The notes beneath the pieces are model-generated. The model had not been told where the DNA came from. It did no database searches and worked only from the letters and a program-made list of their open reading frames with translations. This document shows, one piece after another, positions 17,807-26,076 of a stretch of DNA of 64,000 bases. Origin of the DNA: Lysinibacillus irui (GTDB lineage: Bacteria; Bacillota; Bacilli; Bacillales_A; Planococcaceae); the NCBI RefSeq assembly GCF_028877475.1, contig NZ_CP113527.1:4023501-4087500 (forward strand). The letters run 5' to 3'. Within the stretch, counting starts at the first letter, position 1. The number at the start of each line of letters is the position of its first letter. The translations under genes were made by a program, and so were the position numbers.

Positions 17807-17936
17807 TATGTCCGCCAAAAAGTGGCGTTATTTACATAAAGCACGCCATTTTTTTGTTAATTAATGCTAAAAAAATGGCGGTGGAGAACCATATCCCGCC
17901 ATTAAAGTGGCGTAAACTCACCATTGAAATGGCGTT
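17807..17936. repeat. GGCG dyad cluster upstream of comQ
   Basis: Four dyads lie in 130 bases: CGCCA-N5-TGGCG (17813-17827); a 12-bp stem from CGCCATTTTTTT and AAAAAAATGGCG (17844-17880); CGCCA-N6-TGGCG (17897-17912); CCATTGAAATGG (17921-17932). TATGTCCGCCAAA (17807-17819) is the inverted copy of 13561-13573. The cluster stands between the divergent comQ and the gene at 18045. It may be a repeat that borders the com module, or a set of regulator sites. Confidence 0.75.
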
Positions 17937-18044
17937 CTGATAGATGTTACGCTTATATTAATAAGATTTTGATAGATATAAAGTCAGAATCGATGTGAAT
18001 AAATTGATACATATAAATTCTTTTGCACTGGGAGTGATTTAAAA

Positions 18045-18581
18045 ATGAAAAATGGATTAAACGAATCGCTTTTAATACTTACGGCTACTTTTTCATGTAA
18101 TATCTCTGTCTCAGCTGAAGAAATTACAATTAAACAGCCTACAACTGATCAACTACAGATTGAGCAAATAATTATTCAATCTGAGTTAAAAGCTTATCAA
18201 GAAACGTTAGCAACCTATAAAAACATTTCAACCTTTTCATGCCTTATTAGTGACACCCCTGGATTTGAGGATTGTTTCCAACAAAAAAGAGATCAGTATA
18301 TGGAGCAGTACGGCATTATAAGAATATCGGATGAGAGCTTATCTAGTATGCCATCCATTCATCCATTTCCTTTTGGATTAAATATTGAATCTCCTTCTAT
18401 TTATGTAACGCCACAATACACCATCATTAATGCTAGAGGACTAGAAACGAAGAAGACTATTCAAGAGTTGGATGGGCTCAATAATGCCAACATCTCAGGA
18501 TTATCCATTAACGAAAGCTCTATTTCCTTTAATTTGGATTCAACATTTAGCGGATGGAGAAAAACATCGATCAAACATTAA
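18045..18581 (+). CDS. Putative secreted protein of unknown function, divergent from comQ
   Basis: 178 residues, ATG after GGGAGTGATTT. Residues 1-25 look like a short signal peptide (one Lys, then LLILTATFSCNISVSA with cleavage before EE). The rest has a helical stretch (QLQIEQIIIQSELKAYQETLATYK), two cysteines in FSCLISDTPGFEDCF that may form a disulfide, and a Ser/Pro/Ile-rich C-terminal half. I do not recognise the family. It is followed by its own terminator. Position beside the comQXPA operon across a dyad-rich intergenic region makes it a candidate ComA-controlled gene; that is inference. Confidence 0.6.
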   Translation: MKNGLNESLLILTATFSCNISVSAEEITIKQPTTDQLQIEQIIIQSELKAYQETLATYKNISTFSCLISDTPGFEDCFQQKRDQYMEQYGIIRISDESLSSMPSIHPFPFGLNIESPSIYVTPQYTIINARGLETKKTIQELDGLNNANISGLSINESSISFNLDSTFSGWRKTSIKH

Positions 18582-18594
18582 AGTACAATTAACT

Positions 18595-18628
18595 AAGCAG
18601 TCATAATAATTGTGCTGACTGCTTTATA
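18595..18628 (+). terminator. Terminator of the putative secreted protein gene
   Basis: AAGCAGTCA pairs with TGACTGCTT, followed by TATATA; the U-run is weak. Confidence 0.6.
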
Positions 18629-18637
18629 TATAACAAA

Positions 18638-18668
18638 AAAGGTGTCTCAATTTACTTGAGACACCTTT
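18638..18668 (-). terminator. Terminator of the ycl/isdG operon
   Basis: AAAGGTGTCTCAA pairs with TTGAGACACCTTT; on the minus strand TTTTTTGTTA follows. Confidence 0.85.
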
Positions 18669-18674
18669 AACGTA

Positions 18675-18989
18675 TTAACCTTTTACGTAATAAACTTCTT
18701 GTCCGCTTTCAATGACGTATTCAGGTTTCGGTTTACCTGCGTTTGCCTTATGACCCGCAATGTGCTCGGGACTCTTTTCCCAGTTTTTCCATGCTTCTTC
18801 TGATTCCCAGCGAACCATAATTAGCACTTCTTCATCACCACGGCGAACTTTTTTTACAAGCACCTGCTTATCAATATAACCAGGTTGTTGTTCAAGTAAT
18901 GACGGACCATCAGGTTTAGCGCCAAAACGTTCCACAACCTTATCCGAATTCCCTTCCGTTACAACGATACGTTTAATTTGTACAAACAT
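18675..18989 (-). CDS. IsdG-type heme-degrading monooxygenase
   Basis: 104 residues, the size of IsdG/IsdI and HmoA. It is an ABM-fold protein with VVTEGNSDKVVERF near the N-terminus, LVKKVRRGDEEVLIMVRWESEEAWKNWEKSPEH containing the conserved Trp, and the heme-ligand His in the EHIAGHK stretch. It opens the porphyrin ring in the cytosol and frees iron. The ATG lies one base after the yclQ stop, and AAAGGCG inside yclQ serves as ribosome site, so it is the last gene of the siderophore transporter operon. Its place there couples heme-iron release to siderophore-iron uptake under the same Fur control. Confidence 0.82.
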   Translation of the reverse strand: MFVQIKRIVVTEGNSDKVVERFGAKPDGPSLLEQQPGYIDKQVLVKKVRRGDEEVLIMVRWESEEAWKNWEKSPEHIAGHKANAGKPKPEYVIESGQEVYYVKG

Positions 18990-18990
18990 A

Positions 18991-20010
18991 TTAGTTAAAC
19001 GCCTTTAATACATCATCAATTTTTTGTGTTTCAGATTGTAAGCCGCCACCTGATAGATACCAAATTTCTGGGTCTAGGTAGAATACTTTGCCGTTTTTCA
19101 CAGCGTTTGTTGCACTAACGATTTCGTTTTCAATCGCAGCTTTTGTACCTGATTCACCATTTTCATTTACAACAGCGTCACGGTCAACTACAAATAAAAT
19201 ATCAGGATTTGTATCACGCACATATTCAAATGATGCGTTTGCACCATGTGTAGAAGCTTCAATTTTTTCATCAGCAGCTTTCACACCAAATACATCATGA
19301 ATCACACCGAAACGTGAACCAGAGCCATAGGCTGATAAAGCACCTTCACTACCTAAAACAATTAATGCTTTCTCTTCTGAGGCAGTTGCTTTAGCTTTTA
19401 CTTCTTCTACTTTTGCTTCATATGCAGCAATCGCATCTGCTGCTTCTTTTTCTTTACCAAAGATTTTACCAGCTAATTCTGTATTAGCTTCAAATGATTC
19501 TAAGAATTTTTTGTTATCTACACCAATATAGACTGTAGGCGCAATTTTAGATAATTCAGCGTAAGCAGCTGATGCACGACCAGAGATGAAAATAATATCT
19601 GGGTTAATTTCAGATAGTTTTTCATAGTCAGGCTCAAATAAAGTACCAGCATTTACATAAGTGCTATCTTTAAATTTGCTTAAATATGATGGTAATGAAT
19701 CTTGTACCACCGCAGTAGGCTTAACACCTAAAGCATCTAATGTATCTAGGAAACCATTATCAAAAACAACTACTTTTTCCGGCATCTTATCAAGTGTTAC
19801 ATCTTCAAATGTAGTCTTACCATCTTTTCCTTCAATTGTGCTACCTGGAATTGTTATTGGATATGCAGAAGAATCACTATTTTGCTCCTCTGCTGGTTTA
19901 TCAGTTGAAGTACCTTTATCTTCTTCTTTTGCTTCGTCTTTTGAACCGCAAGCAGCTAATACTAATAACATCATTGCCATTAATACCGTAAGTAATTTCC
20001 ATTTTTTCAT
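18991..20010 (-). CDS. yclQ: Siderophore-binding lipoprotein of ABC transporter, YclQ-like
   Basis: 339 residues. The signal peptide ends in a lipobox, LVLAACG, with lipidated Cys21. A Lys/Glu/Ser-rich linker follows, then a FecB/BtuF-type binding fold with TFEDVTLDKMPEKVVVFDNGFLDTLDALGV and the C-terminal YLDPEIWYLSGGGLQSE. This resembles YclQ/FatB-type petrobactin or catecholate receptors. It would hand the Fe-siderophore to YclN/O. A 67-base gap separates it from yclP and holds a small hairpin (GATGG/CCATC, 20051-20065), which may raise or lower its level relative to the ATPase. Confidence 0.88.
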   Translation of the reverse strand: MKKWKLLTVLMAMMLLVLAACGSKDEAKEEDKGTSTDKPAEEQNSDSSAYPITIPGSTIEGKDGKTTFEDVTLDKMPEKVVVFDNGFLDTLDALGVKPTAVVQDSLPSYLSKFKDSTYVNAGTLFEPDYEKLSEINPDIIFISGRASAAYAELSKIAPTVYIGVDNKKFLESFEANTELAGKIFGKEKEAADAIAAYEAKVEEVKAKATASEEKALIVLGSEGALSAYGSGSRFGVIHDVFGVKAADEKIEASTHGANASFEYVRDTNPDILFVVDRDAVVNENGESGTKAAIENEIVSATNAVKNGKVFYLDPEIWYLSGGGLQSETQKIDDVLKAFN

Positions 20011-20077
20011 TATGATATTTCTCCTTTAATTAATTTATTTGATAGTATTTTGATGGTTCGTCCATCTGTAACTATTT

Positions 20078-20839
20078 TCACGAATTAAAATAAACACAAA
20101 TTCGACAGCCATTCTGTTCTTGAACAGGGATATCCATATCATAGATTTCCTTTAAAGCATGGGAGTTAATAATATCGTTTGTAGGACCATTTTTAACTAC
20201 GCGTCCATCTTTTAATGCAACAATATGATCAGAGTATACAGAGGCAAAATTTATATCATGTAAAACAATAACCACCGTTTTCCCTAACTCATCAACAAGC
20301 TTTCGTAAAATCTTCATAATCTGTACAGAATGCTTCATATCTAAATTATTTAATGGTTCGTCAAGTAATATATATTCTGTATCCTGTGCAATTACCATTG
20401 CGATAAAAGCACGCTGACGTTGACCACCCGAAAGCTCATCTAAATAATTATGTTGAATCTCATCTAAATTCATATAACGAATAGCTTCGTCAACTTTTTC
20501 CTCGTCTTCTGGTTTTAAGTTCCCTTTCGAATAAGGAAAACGGCCAAACGATACAAGTTCACGAATTGTTAGACGAACATTCATAAAGTTTGATTGCTTT
20601 AGGATCGATACCCGCTTCGCAAAATCATCTGATTTCCAGCGTCGTACATCTGCTTTATCGAGTAGTACTTCACCAGTATCTGCATTTAGTAAACGGCTCA
20701 CCATTGAAAGTAGTGTAGACTTCCCTGCGCCATTCGGTCCAATAAATGAAGTGATTTTTCCTGAAACAATATCAACACTTACATCTTGAACGACAGGCTT
20801 TTTCCCAAAAAACTTTGTAATTTCTTTGACTTGAATCAT
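20078..20839 (-). CDS. yclP: Siderophore ABC transporter ATP-binding protein, YclP-like
   Basis: 253 residues. Walker A GPNGAGKST (about 35-43), Q-loop SILKQSN, signature LSGGQRQRAF, Walker B YILLDEPLNNLD and the H-loop VIVLHDINFA are intact. It drives import through YclN/YclO. The start overlaps the yclO stop by four bases. The neighbour order N-O-P-Q matches the B. subtilis petrobactin system. Confidence 0.93.
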   Translation of the reverse strand: MIQVKEITKFFGKKPVVQDVSVDIVSGKITSFIGPNGAGKSTLLSMVSRLLNADTGEVLLDKADVRRWKSDDFAKRVSILKQSNFMNVRLTIRELVSFGRFPYSKGNLKPEDEEKVDEAIRYMNLDEIQHNYLDELSGGQRQRAFIAMVIAQDTEYILLDEPLNNLDMKHSVQIMKILRKLVDELGKTVVIVLHDINFASVYSDHIVALKDGRVVKNGPTNDIINSHALKEIYDMDIPVQEQNGCRICVYFNS

Positions 20840-21789
20840 CCTGCTGACCTACTTTCTTTTAATAATAAGTAGATGAAGTAGACCCCACCCACAAAATTAA
20901 TAATGACGCTAAGTGTAGTACTGAAAGTAAATAGTCTTTCAACCATCCACTGTCCACCGACTAAAGCAATAATACTCATCACACAAGAACCAGCAATTAA
21001 GATGGAGTGCTTGTATGTTTTGAAATACTGATAAGATAAATTTGCTACGATTAAACCAAAGAATGTAATCGGCCCAACGAGTGCCGTTGATACAGCAATC
21101 AGGATGGAGGCTAAGATTAACATACGTTGAACCAACTTATCATAAGGTACGCCTAAGTTAATGGCTGTATCCCTTCCTAATGACATGACATCTAATTGGT
21201 TCATATGGCGCCAACCGTAAATAAACGTTAGTAAAATCACGACACCTGCTAGCCAAACTAAATCTGAGTTGACATTATTAAAGCTTGCAAACATTTTACT
21301 TTGTAAGCCTAAAAACTCATTTGGATCTATTAATACTTGGAAGAACGTTGTAATACTACCTAAAAACGTTCCGACAATCATACCCACAAGCAGTAAGAAA
21401 TAAATTGGTCGCTTGCCTTCTTTAAACAATACTCTGTAAAAAATTAAAGCGAATATAATCATTGCTACAATAGCAAGTGAAAAATTGTAGTAAATATTAA
21501 TTACCAATATCGACGTAGAGCCAAAGAAAAAGTAGATGAATGTTTGAATTAGCATGTATAGTGCATCTAATCCCATGACACTTGGCGTTAAAATACGGTT
21601 GTGTGTAATTGTTTGAAAAACGACAGTTGAATAGGCAATAGCTATACCTGTTAACGCCATCGCTACTACTTTTATGACACGACGTGGAAATGCATAATGG
21701 TAATTACCGTTTAACTCCCAAAATAAATATAGCAAAACAGCTATGACGGCAATACCTATTAAAATGAACATTCTTGTACGATTACGCAT
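20836..21789 (-). CDS. yclO: Siderophore ABC transporter permease, YclO-like
   Basis: 317 residues from the ATG at 21789, which follows GGGGGAG; an 18-codon upstream extension inside yclN is not needed. FecCD-family permease with about nine to ten helices; the coupling loop appears as LGRDTAINLGVPYDKLV and GPITFFGLIVANLSYQYF. It pairs with YclN. It overlaps yclN by eight bases and yclP by four. Confidence 0.92.
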   Translation of the reverse strand: MRNRTRMFILIGIAVIAVLLYLFWELNGNYHYAFPRRVIKVVAMALTGIAIAYSTVVFQTITHNRILTPSVMGLDALYMLIQTFIYFFFGSTSILVINIYYNFSLAIVAMIIFALIFYRVLFKEGKRPIYFLLLVGMIVGTFLGSITTFFQVLIDPNEFLGLQSKMFASFNNVNSDLVWLAGVVILLTFIYGWRHMNQLDVMSLGRDTAINLGVPYDKLVQRMLILASILIAVSTALVGPITFFGLIVANLSYQYFKTYKHSILIAGSCVMSIIALVGGQWMVERLFTFSTTLSVIINFVGGVYFIYLLLKESRSAG

Positions 21790-22732
21790 ATGCTCTCCCC
21801 CTAAACAACATAAATAGGAAGATTGCACTTCCGATGACACCAACAGTCATACTAATTGGTATTTCATAAGGGAAAATCAAGACGCGTCCTAAAATATCGC
21901 AGAATAATAAGAATGACATACCAAGTAATGCTGTATGCGGCAATGTCTTTGCCAAATTATCACCTTTAAACAGTGAAATAATATTCGGAATGATCAAACC
22001 TAGGAATGGAATGACACCGACTGTTAACACCACTGTTGTAGAGATAAGAGCTACCAATACTAAGCCTAAGTTCACTACAAATTTGTAGGATAGACCAAGA
22101 TTTTTAGCAAAATCCTCTCCCATTCCAGCCACTGTAAAACGGTTTGCGTAAATGTAAGCTAAAATCAGTACTGGTATACTTATGTATAACAGTTCATAAC
22201 GGCCTTTCATGATTAATGAGAAATCTCCTTGTAACCATGCAGAAATGTTTTGGATAATATTCGCCTTGTACGCAAAGAACGTTGTAACAGAGGACAAAAT
22301 ATTTCCGTACATTAAGCCAATAAGCGGTATAAAAATCGCATCTTTAAACTTTATTCGATTTAATATTTGCATAAATAGTAATGTGCCGGCTAAAGCAAAT
22401 ATGAAAGCGAAGGAAATTTTTTGAAAATACGTGACGTTCGTAAAGAACATCATGGAAATCAAGACACCCAACCGAGTGGCATCTAACGTACCAGCTGTAG
22501 TTGGTGATACGAACTTATTCCTACTTAAGCTTTGCATAATTAAACCAGCAATACTCATACCTGCACCTGCTAGCAAAATTGCAACAAGTCTAGGTACTCG
22601 ACTAATTAAAAATAGTCTTGTTTCTTCTGATTGGAAGTCTAATAGGTCACTAGGCTTTATATCAACTACTCCTATAAATAGCGACACAATAGACAACACA
22701 ACAGTTGCTGTTAAAAGATATCTTATTTTCAT
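21782..22732 (-). CDS. yclN: Siderophore ABC transporter permease, YclN-like
   Basis: 316 residues, FecCD family, about nine helices. Motifs: SRVPRLVAILLAGAGMSIAG (conserved N-terminal R-x-P-R), NKFVSPTTAGTLDATRLG, and the coupling loop GMGEDFAKNLGLSYKFV. It forms the heterodimeric channel with YclO. It is the first gene of the operon and lies behind a consensus promoter with Fur-like boxes. Confidence 0.92.
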   Translation of the reverse strand: MKIRYLLTATVVLSIVSLFIGVVDIKPSDLLDFQSEETRLFLISRVPRLVAILLAGAGMSIAGLIMQSLSRNKFVSPTTAGTLDATRLGVLISMMFFTNVTYFQKISFAFIFALAGTLLFMQILNRIKFKDAIFIPLIGLMYGNILSSVTTFFAYKANIIQNISAWLQGDFSLIMKGRYELLYISIPVLILAYIYANRFTVAGMGEDFAKNLGLSYKFVVNLGLVLVALISTTVVLTVGVIPFLGLIIPNIISLFKGDNLAKTLPHTALLGMSFLLFCDILGRVLIFPYEIPISMTVGVIGSAIFLFMLFRGRAYA

Positions 22733-22779
22733 AGTAATCCCCGGTAGATTTCATTTTTGTGTGTAACGCATTTATTCAA

Positions 22780-22794
22780 TGAAAATGATTATCA
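22780..22794. promoter_or_regulatory. Fur box 1 at the ycl operon
   Basis: TGAAAATGATTATCA matches the 7-1-7 consensus TGATAATNATTATCA at all but one position. It lies just after the predicted start site of transcription. Confidence 0.85.
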
Positions 22795-22809
22795 TTACTC
22801 ACGATTCCC

Positions 22810-22838
22810 ATTATAAGCATGATTTTATTATCAGTCAA
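22810..22838 (-). promoter_or_regulatory. Sigma-A promoter of the ycl operon
   Basis: Minus strand TTGACT (22833-22838), 17-base spacer, perfect TATAAT (22810-22815). It lies between the two Fur-like boxes. Confidence 0.85.
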
Positions 22839-22846
22839 CCAACAAT

Positions 22847-22861
22847 TGAGAATTATTCTCG
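22847..22861. promoter_or_regulatory. Fur box 2 at the ycl operon
   Basis: TGAGAATTATTCTCG fits the 7-1-7 Fur consensus except for three positions and is nearly palindromic. It lies just upstream of the -35 element. Confidence 0.6.
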
Positions 22862-22970
22862 TTTTATTGAGTATTAACTAAAAAACGTGTCTATTTAACG
22901 AAATATCAGTTATTTCGCTAATCTTTTCAACTAAAGCATTTCTCTATTTCTACATATTTTTTCTCCAAGC

Positions 22971-23015
22971 AAAAAAGGTAATTGAGAACAAATTTATATC
23001 TCAATTACCTTTTTT
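22971..23015 (-). terminator. Terminator overlapping the 3' end of the ykvI-like gene
   Basis: AAAAAAGGTAATTGAGA pairs with TCTCAATTACCTTTTTT. The upstream arm holds the last sense codons and the stop of the gene at 23001. Confidence 0.85.
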
Positions 23016-24074
23016 ATAGTAAACAATTTTCTTTGTTCCGCTTTTGAACCATGCTGAAATAATGAAAATAATTAATATTAAACCTACATAACCCATAACT
23101 GCATATAGTTTTGCTACCAATGTTGTGAATCCCACAAGACTCGCTAAAAACCCCAAGCCTCCAATAATAATAACGGCTACCCTAAAGCTACCTCTATTGG
23201 GCTTGATAAACCTTACCATGAAAGAATATAGCATCCCCACAGCAGTATTATAGATCATGCCTAAAAGAGAGAAAGTCATAAGCAAGCCCACAATAGGATG
23301 TATTTCATTAGCCAATGCAAGCATTGGAATATCTAATCCAACAATAATATTCATTTTTGCAAGAAGAGAGAAATTAATAAGTAATATTAAGGCTCCTAAC
23401 AAGATACCACCTATTATACCTCCCATACCCGCTACCTTATCATTGCGTATAGAGCCACACATCACGGTTAACAATGAAAAACTAACCCCTACGTTAAATG
23501 ACATATAGAGTAGGGCTGTGACCCACCACCTGTTCCCGCTTATTTGAGCTTGTTGAGCAATAACTGCCTGCTCTACAAAGGTGAGATCCATAGTTGCGAT
23601 AGCATAAATAGCGATGATGGACACAATTGTTAATAGGTAAGGGGTGGCAAGAGCAATAATATTAATGATGTTTTTCACATCCAGCATAACGGTAGCTACT
23701 GTAAGGATAACCATGCAAATACTACCTAACCAAATAGGTAGTCCAAACATTTGCTGAAAGGTTGCACCCGCTCCCGCAAACATAATGACAGCAACTCCAA
23801 ATAAAAAGAGCGATAATATTAAATCCAATAAAAAGCCAACAAAATTCCCTGAAATTTGATAAATCAAATCCTTATGAGAGGTTGTGTGCAGTCTTGAACT
23901 AACTTGTGCCACACACATTCCGACTATAGAGAAGCCAATCATCGCTAACAATGCACCATATATTCCTTTAAAGCCATAACTTGTAAAGTAGAGGACAATT
24001 TCCTGCCCTGACGCAAATCCTGCACCAACGATTATTCCTACATAGGCACCGCCGATTTGCAAGCTTTTTTTCAA
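23001..24074 (-). CDS. YkvI-family membrane protein, putative transporter
   Basis: 357 residues with about ten helices of the APC/LeuT-like fold. The first helix has a broken GAGFASGQEIVLYF motif (residues about 17-30), typical of YkvI proteins, whose substrate is not known. It lies 50 bases downstream of the racemase gene in the same direction with no terminator between, so it is probably the last gene of the N-succinylamino acid cluster. A role in amino-acid movement is inferred from this. Confidence 0.8.
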   Translation of the reverse strand: MKKSLQIGGAYVGIIVGAGFASGQEIVLYFTSYGFKGIYGALLAMIGFSIVGMCVAQVSSRLHTTSHKDLIYQISGNFVGFLLDLILSLFLFGVAVIMFAGAGATFQQMFGLPIWLGSICMVILTVATVMLDVKNIINIIALATPYLLTIVSIIAIYAIATMDLTFVEQAVIAQQAQISGNRWWVTALLYMSFNVGVSFSLLTVMCGSIRNDKVAGMGGIIGGILLGALILLINFSLLAKMNIIVGLDIPMLALANEIHPIVGLLMTFSLLGMIYNTAVGMLYSFMVRFIKPNRGSFRVAVIIIGGLGFLASLVGFTTLVAKLYAVMGYVGLILIIFIISAWFKSGTKKIVYYKKGN

Positions 24075-24123
24075 TCAGTTCTCTCCTCGTTTTTTCTTCT
24101 ATTAGAGCATTGACAATCAAGGT

Positions 24124-25239
24124 TTACTTATAGACTTCCGTACATATTGTTAACTTATCAATGACAGCCATATTAGGCGCATAACCAATGCCAACTGATT
24201 GGGGTATCTCAATATAGCCATCTTTAACTATAACTTCAGGTTCAATTATATCTTCGAACCAATAATGACTAGATCCCGCCGTATCTCCAGGTAATATAAA
24301 ATGACTTAGTGATGTTAAGGCAATATTGTGTGCTCGTCCGATACCTGCTTCCAACATGCCACCACACCAGACAGGAATGCCGTTTTCCTTACATAAATCA
24401 TGGATTCGCTTCGCTTCCGTTAAACCACCTACTCGTCCAATTTTGATGTTGATTACACCACAGCTCCCAAGAGTAATCGCCCTTCTTGCATCTTCAAAAG
24501 AAGTAATACTTTCATCTAGACAAATAGGCGTTTTTATTTTTCGCTGTAATGTTGCATGATCGACAATATCATCAGGGGCTAGTGGTTGTTCAATCATTAA
24601 TAATTGATAATCATCTAGTTGCTGCAACATGTTGATATCGTCTAATGTATAGGCAGAATTCGCATCTACCATCAAAGGTAAATCTGGTAGTTCAGCACGG
24701 ATTGCTTGTACTACCTCGATATCATAACCAGGCTTAATTTTCACCTTCACTCTTTTGTAGCCTTTTTCAATATGGCCTTTTATCAACTTTATTAATTGAG
24801 CGGTAGAAGGTTGGATACCTACACTGACGCCGACCTCGATTCGTTGCTTATGACCACCTAATGCCTGTGCAAGTGATTGCTTTGTTTGTTGGGCATAAAT
24901 GTCCCATACAGCCCCTTCTATCGAAGCCTTAGCCATACAATTACGACGAATAGGGGCAAACAACGACGTTACCTCATCAGGATGCCCAATCTCTTTATTT
25001 AACAAGATAGGTATTAAATAATCCTTGAGCATATGCCATGTCGTCTTTAAAGTCTCCTCTGTATACCAAGGTGCTACAAATGCTACCGTTTCTCCCCAAC
25101 CTGTTATTCCTGATGCATCTTTTGCCTCTATTAATAACAGTTCTTTTTCATCCACTGTTCCAAAACTCGTTGTAAACGGAGCTTTCATTGGCATTTTAAT
25201 GTGCCTTAAAATAATCTTTTCTAATCTCACAACATTCAC
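24124..25239 (-). CDS. N-succinylamino acid racemase / o-succinylbenzoate synthase family enzyme
   Basis: 371 residues, enolase superfamily, MenC/NSAR type. Catalytic KxK is in RVKVKIKPG (about residue 163-165); metal ligands are D in [10 protein letters not shown] in LMIEQPL and D in ICLDESI; the second base is in NIKIGRVGG. By sequence alone this is often called menC. Here no men gene is near; it follows a GNAT transferase and an M20 hydrolase, the same trio described in Geobacillus, in which D-amino acids are N-succinylated, racemised and desuccinylated to L-amino acids. I favour racemase as the main role; some OSBS activity is possible. Confidence 0.85.
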   Translation of the reverse strand: MNVVRLEKIILRHIKMPMKAPFTTSFGTVDEKELLLIEAKDASGITGWGETVAFVAPWYTEETLKTTWHMLKDYLIPILLNKEIGHPDEVTSLFAPIRRNCMAKASIEGAVWDIYAQQTKQSLAQALGGHKQRIEVGVSVGIQPSTAQLIKLIKGHIEKGYKRVKVKIKPGYDIEVVQAIRAELPDLPLMVDANSAYTLDDINMLQQLDDYQLLMIEQPLAPDDIVDHATLQRKIKTPICLDESITSFEDARRAITLGSCGVINIKIGRVGGLTEAKRIHDLCKENGIPVWCGGMLEAGIGRAHNIALTSLSHFILPGDTAGSSHYWFEDIIEPEVIVKDGYIEIPQSVGIGYAPNMAVIDKLTICTEVYK

Positions 25240-25251
25240 TCCTCAGCCTTA

Positions 25252-26076
25252 TTATAAGGCTAATAAGGAGCGTCTGACTAACAGATAGCTATGAACATAT
25301 TCCTTGTGCTTCTTCACGCGTACAATGGCGTAATCTTGATTAAATAATGTAGTTAAGATTGTCCGTATTTTATAACGCCAGTCCTCAGCAAGTTTTGGAC
25401 TCTCGACTTTCATCTTCTGTAAAGATTGAGGGATTGCTAATAGATAGGCATCATTGTAAAAAGATTGTTCCATCTGAAATTCATTTTCTATATCAAGTAC
25501 TGGCAAACCATCTACGGTTAATGTCCACGGCACGATTTCCTGTGCTATTTCTTCTAACTCATCAAGGCTATCTGTCACCTGTTCACGTTCGATCCACCAC
25601 TCAACGACCAACCTATCCGAAGGTAGTCCTTCATTAAAATCATCTTGGAGCGGGCCATAGTAATCATTTTCATATTGAAAGCTCGTAGCATTCAGTTTAA
25701 GAAATGCTAGATTAGCTAAGCCAGCTTCTAACGGCTCAATTAACCAGCGAACAAGCTGAAATCCATTCTCTTTTGCGTATTCTTGTTGTGCGTGCTTCAA
25801 TAACTCACCTACACCTTGTTCACGATATGCCTTTTCAACACCAATCATGTGCGAATGTAAATACATTTCTCTATCTCGATAGCCAACGAAGCAATAATTA
25901 AAACCAATTAATTTTTCATCTAAATATGCCCCTAATACTAATCCGCCATTTTGAACAGCAGCTAATAATTGATGGGAGGGAATTGCTTGGCTGCCCCAAA
26001 TTTCTGCATTCAATTTCTGTACTTCTGCAATTTCTATAGGTGTCACTACTTTGTGAATACGCACTTTCTCTAACAT
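25252..26076 (-). CDS. GNAT transferase, probable succinyl-CoA:amino acid N-succinyltransferase
   Basis: 274 residues. The GNAT core is at about 20-150 (VLGAYLDEKLIGFNYCFVGY, SHMIGVEKAYREQGVGELLKHAQQEY holding the CoA loop), and a C-terminal extension of about 120 residues follows. It overlaps the M20 gene by one base (TAATG) and lies 12 bases before the racemase. In the Geobacillus pathway the matching GNAT protein adds succinate to D-amino acids. The fold is seen; the donor and substrate are inferred from context. Confidence 0.8.
   Translation of the reverse strand: MLEKVRIHKVVTPIEIAEVQKLNAEIWGSQAIPSHQLLAAVQNGGLVLGAYLDEKLIGFNYCFVGYRDREMYLHSHMIGVEKAYREQGVGELLKHAQQEYAKENGFQLVRWLIEPLEAGLANLAFLKLNATSFQYENDYYGPLQDDFNEGLPSDRLVVEWWIEREQVTDSLDELEEIAQEIVPWTLTVDGLPVLDIENEFQMEQSFYNDAYLLAIPQSLQKMKVESPKLAEDWRYKIRTILTTLFNQDYAIVRVKKHKEYVHSYLLVRRSLLAL

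Noticed and set aside
24124..25239. Calling this gene menC of menaquinone synthesis
   Set aside because: No other men gene is near, while a GNAT transferase and an M20 hydrolase are directly linked, which fits the N-succinylamino acid racemase pathway better.
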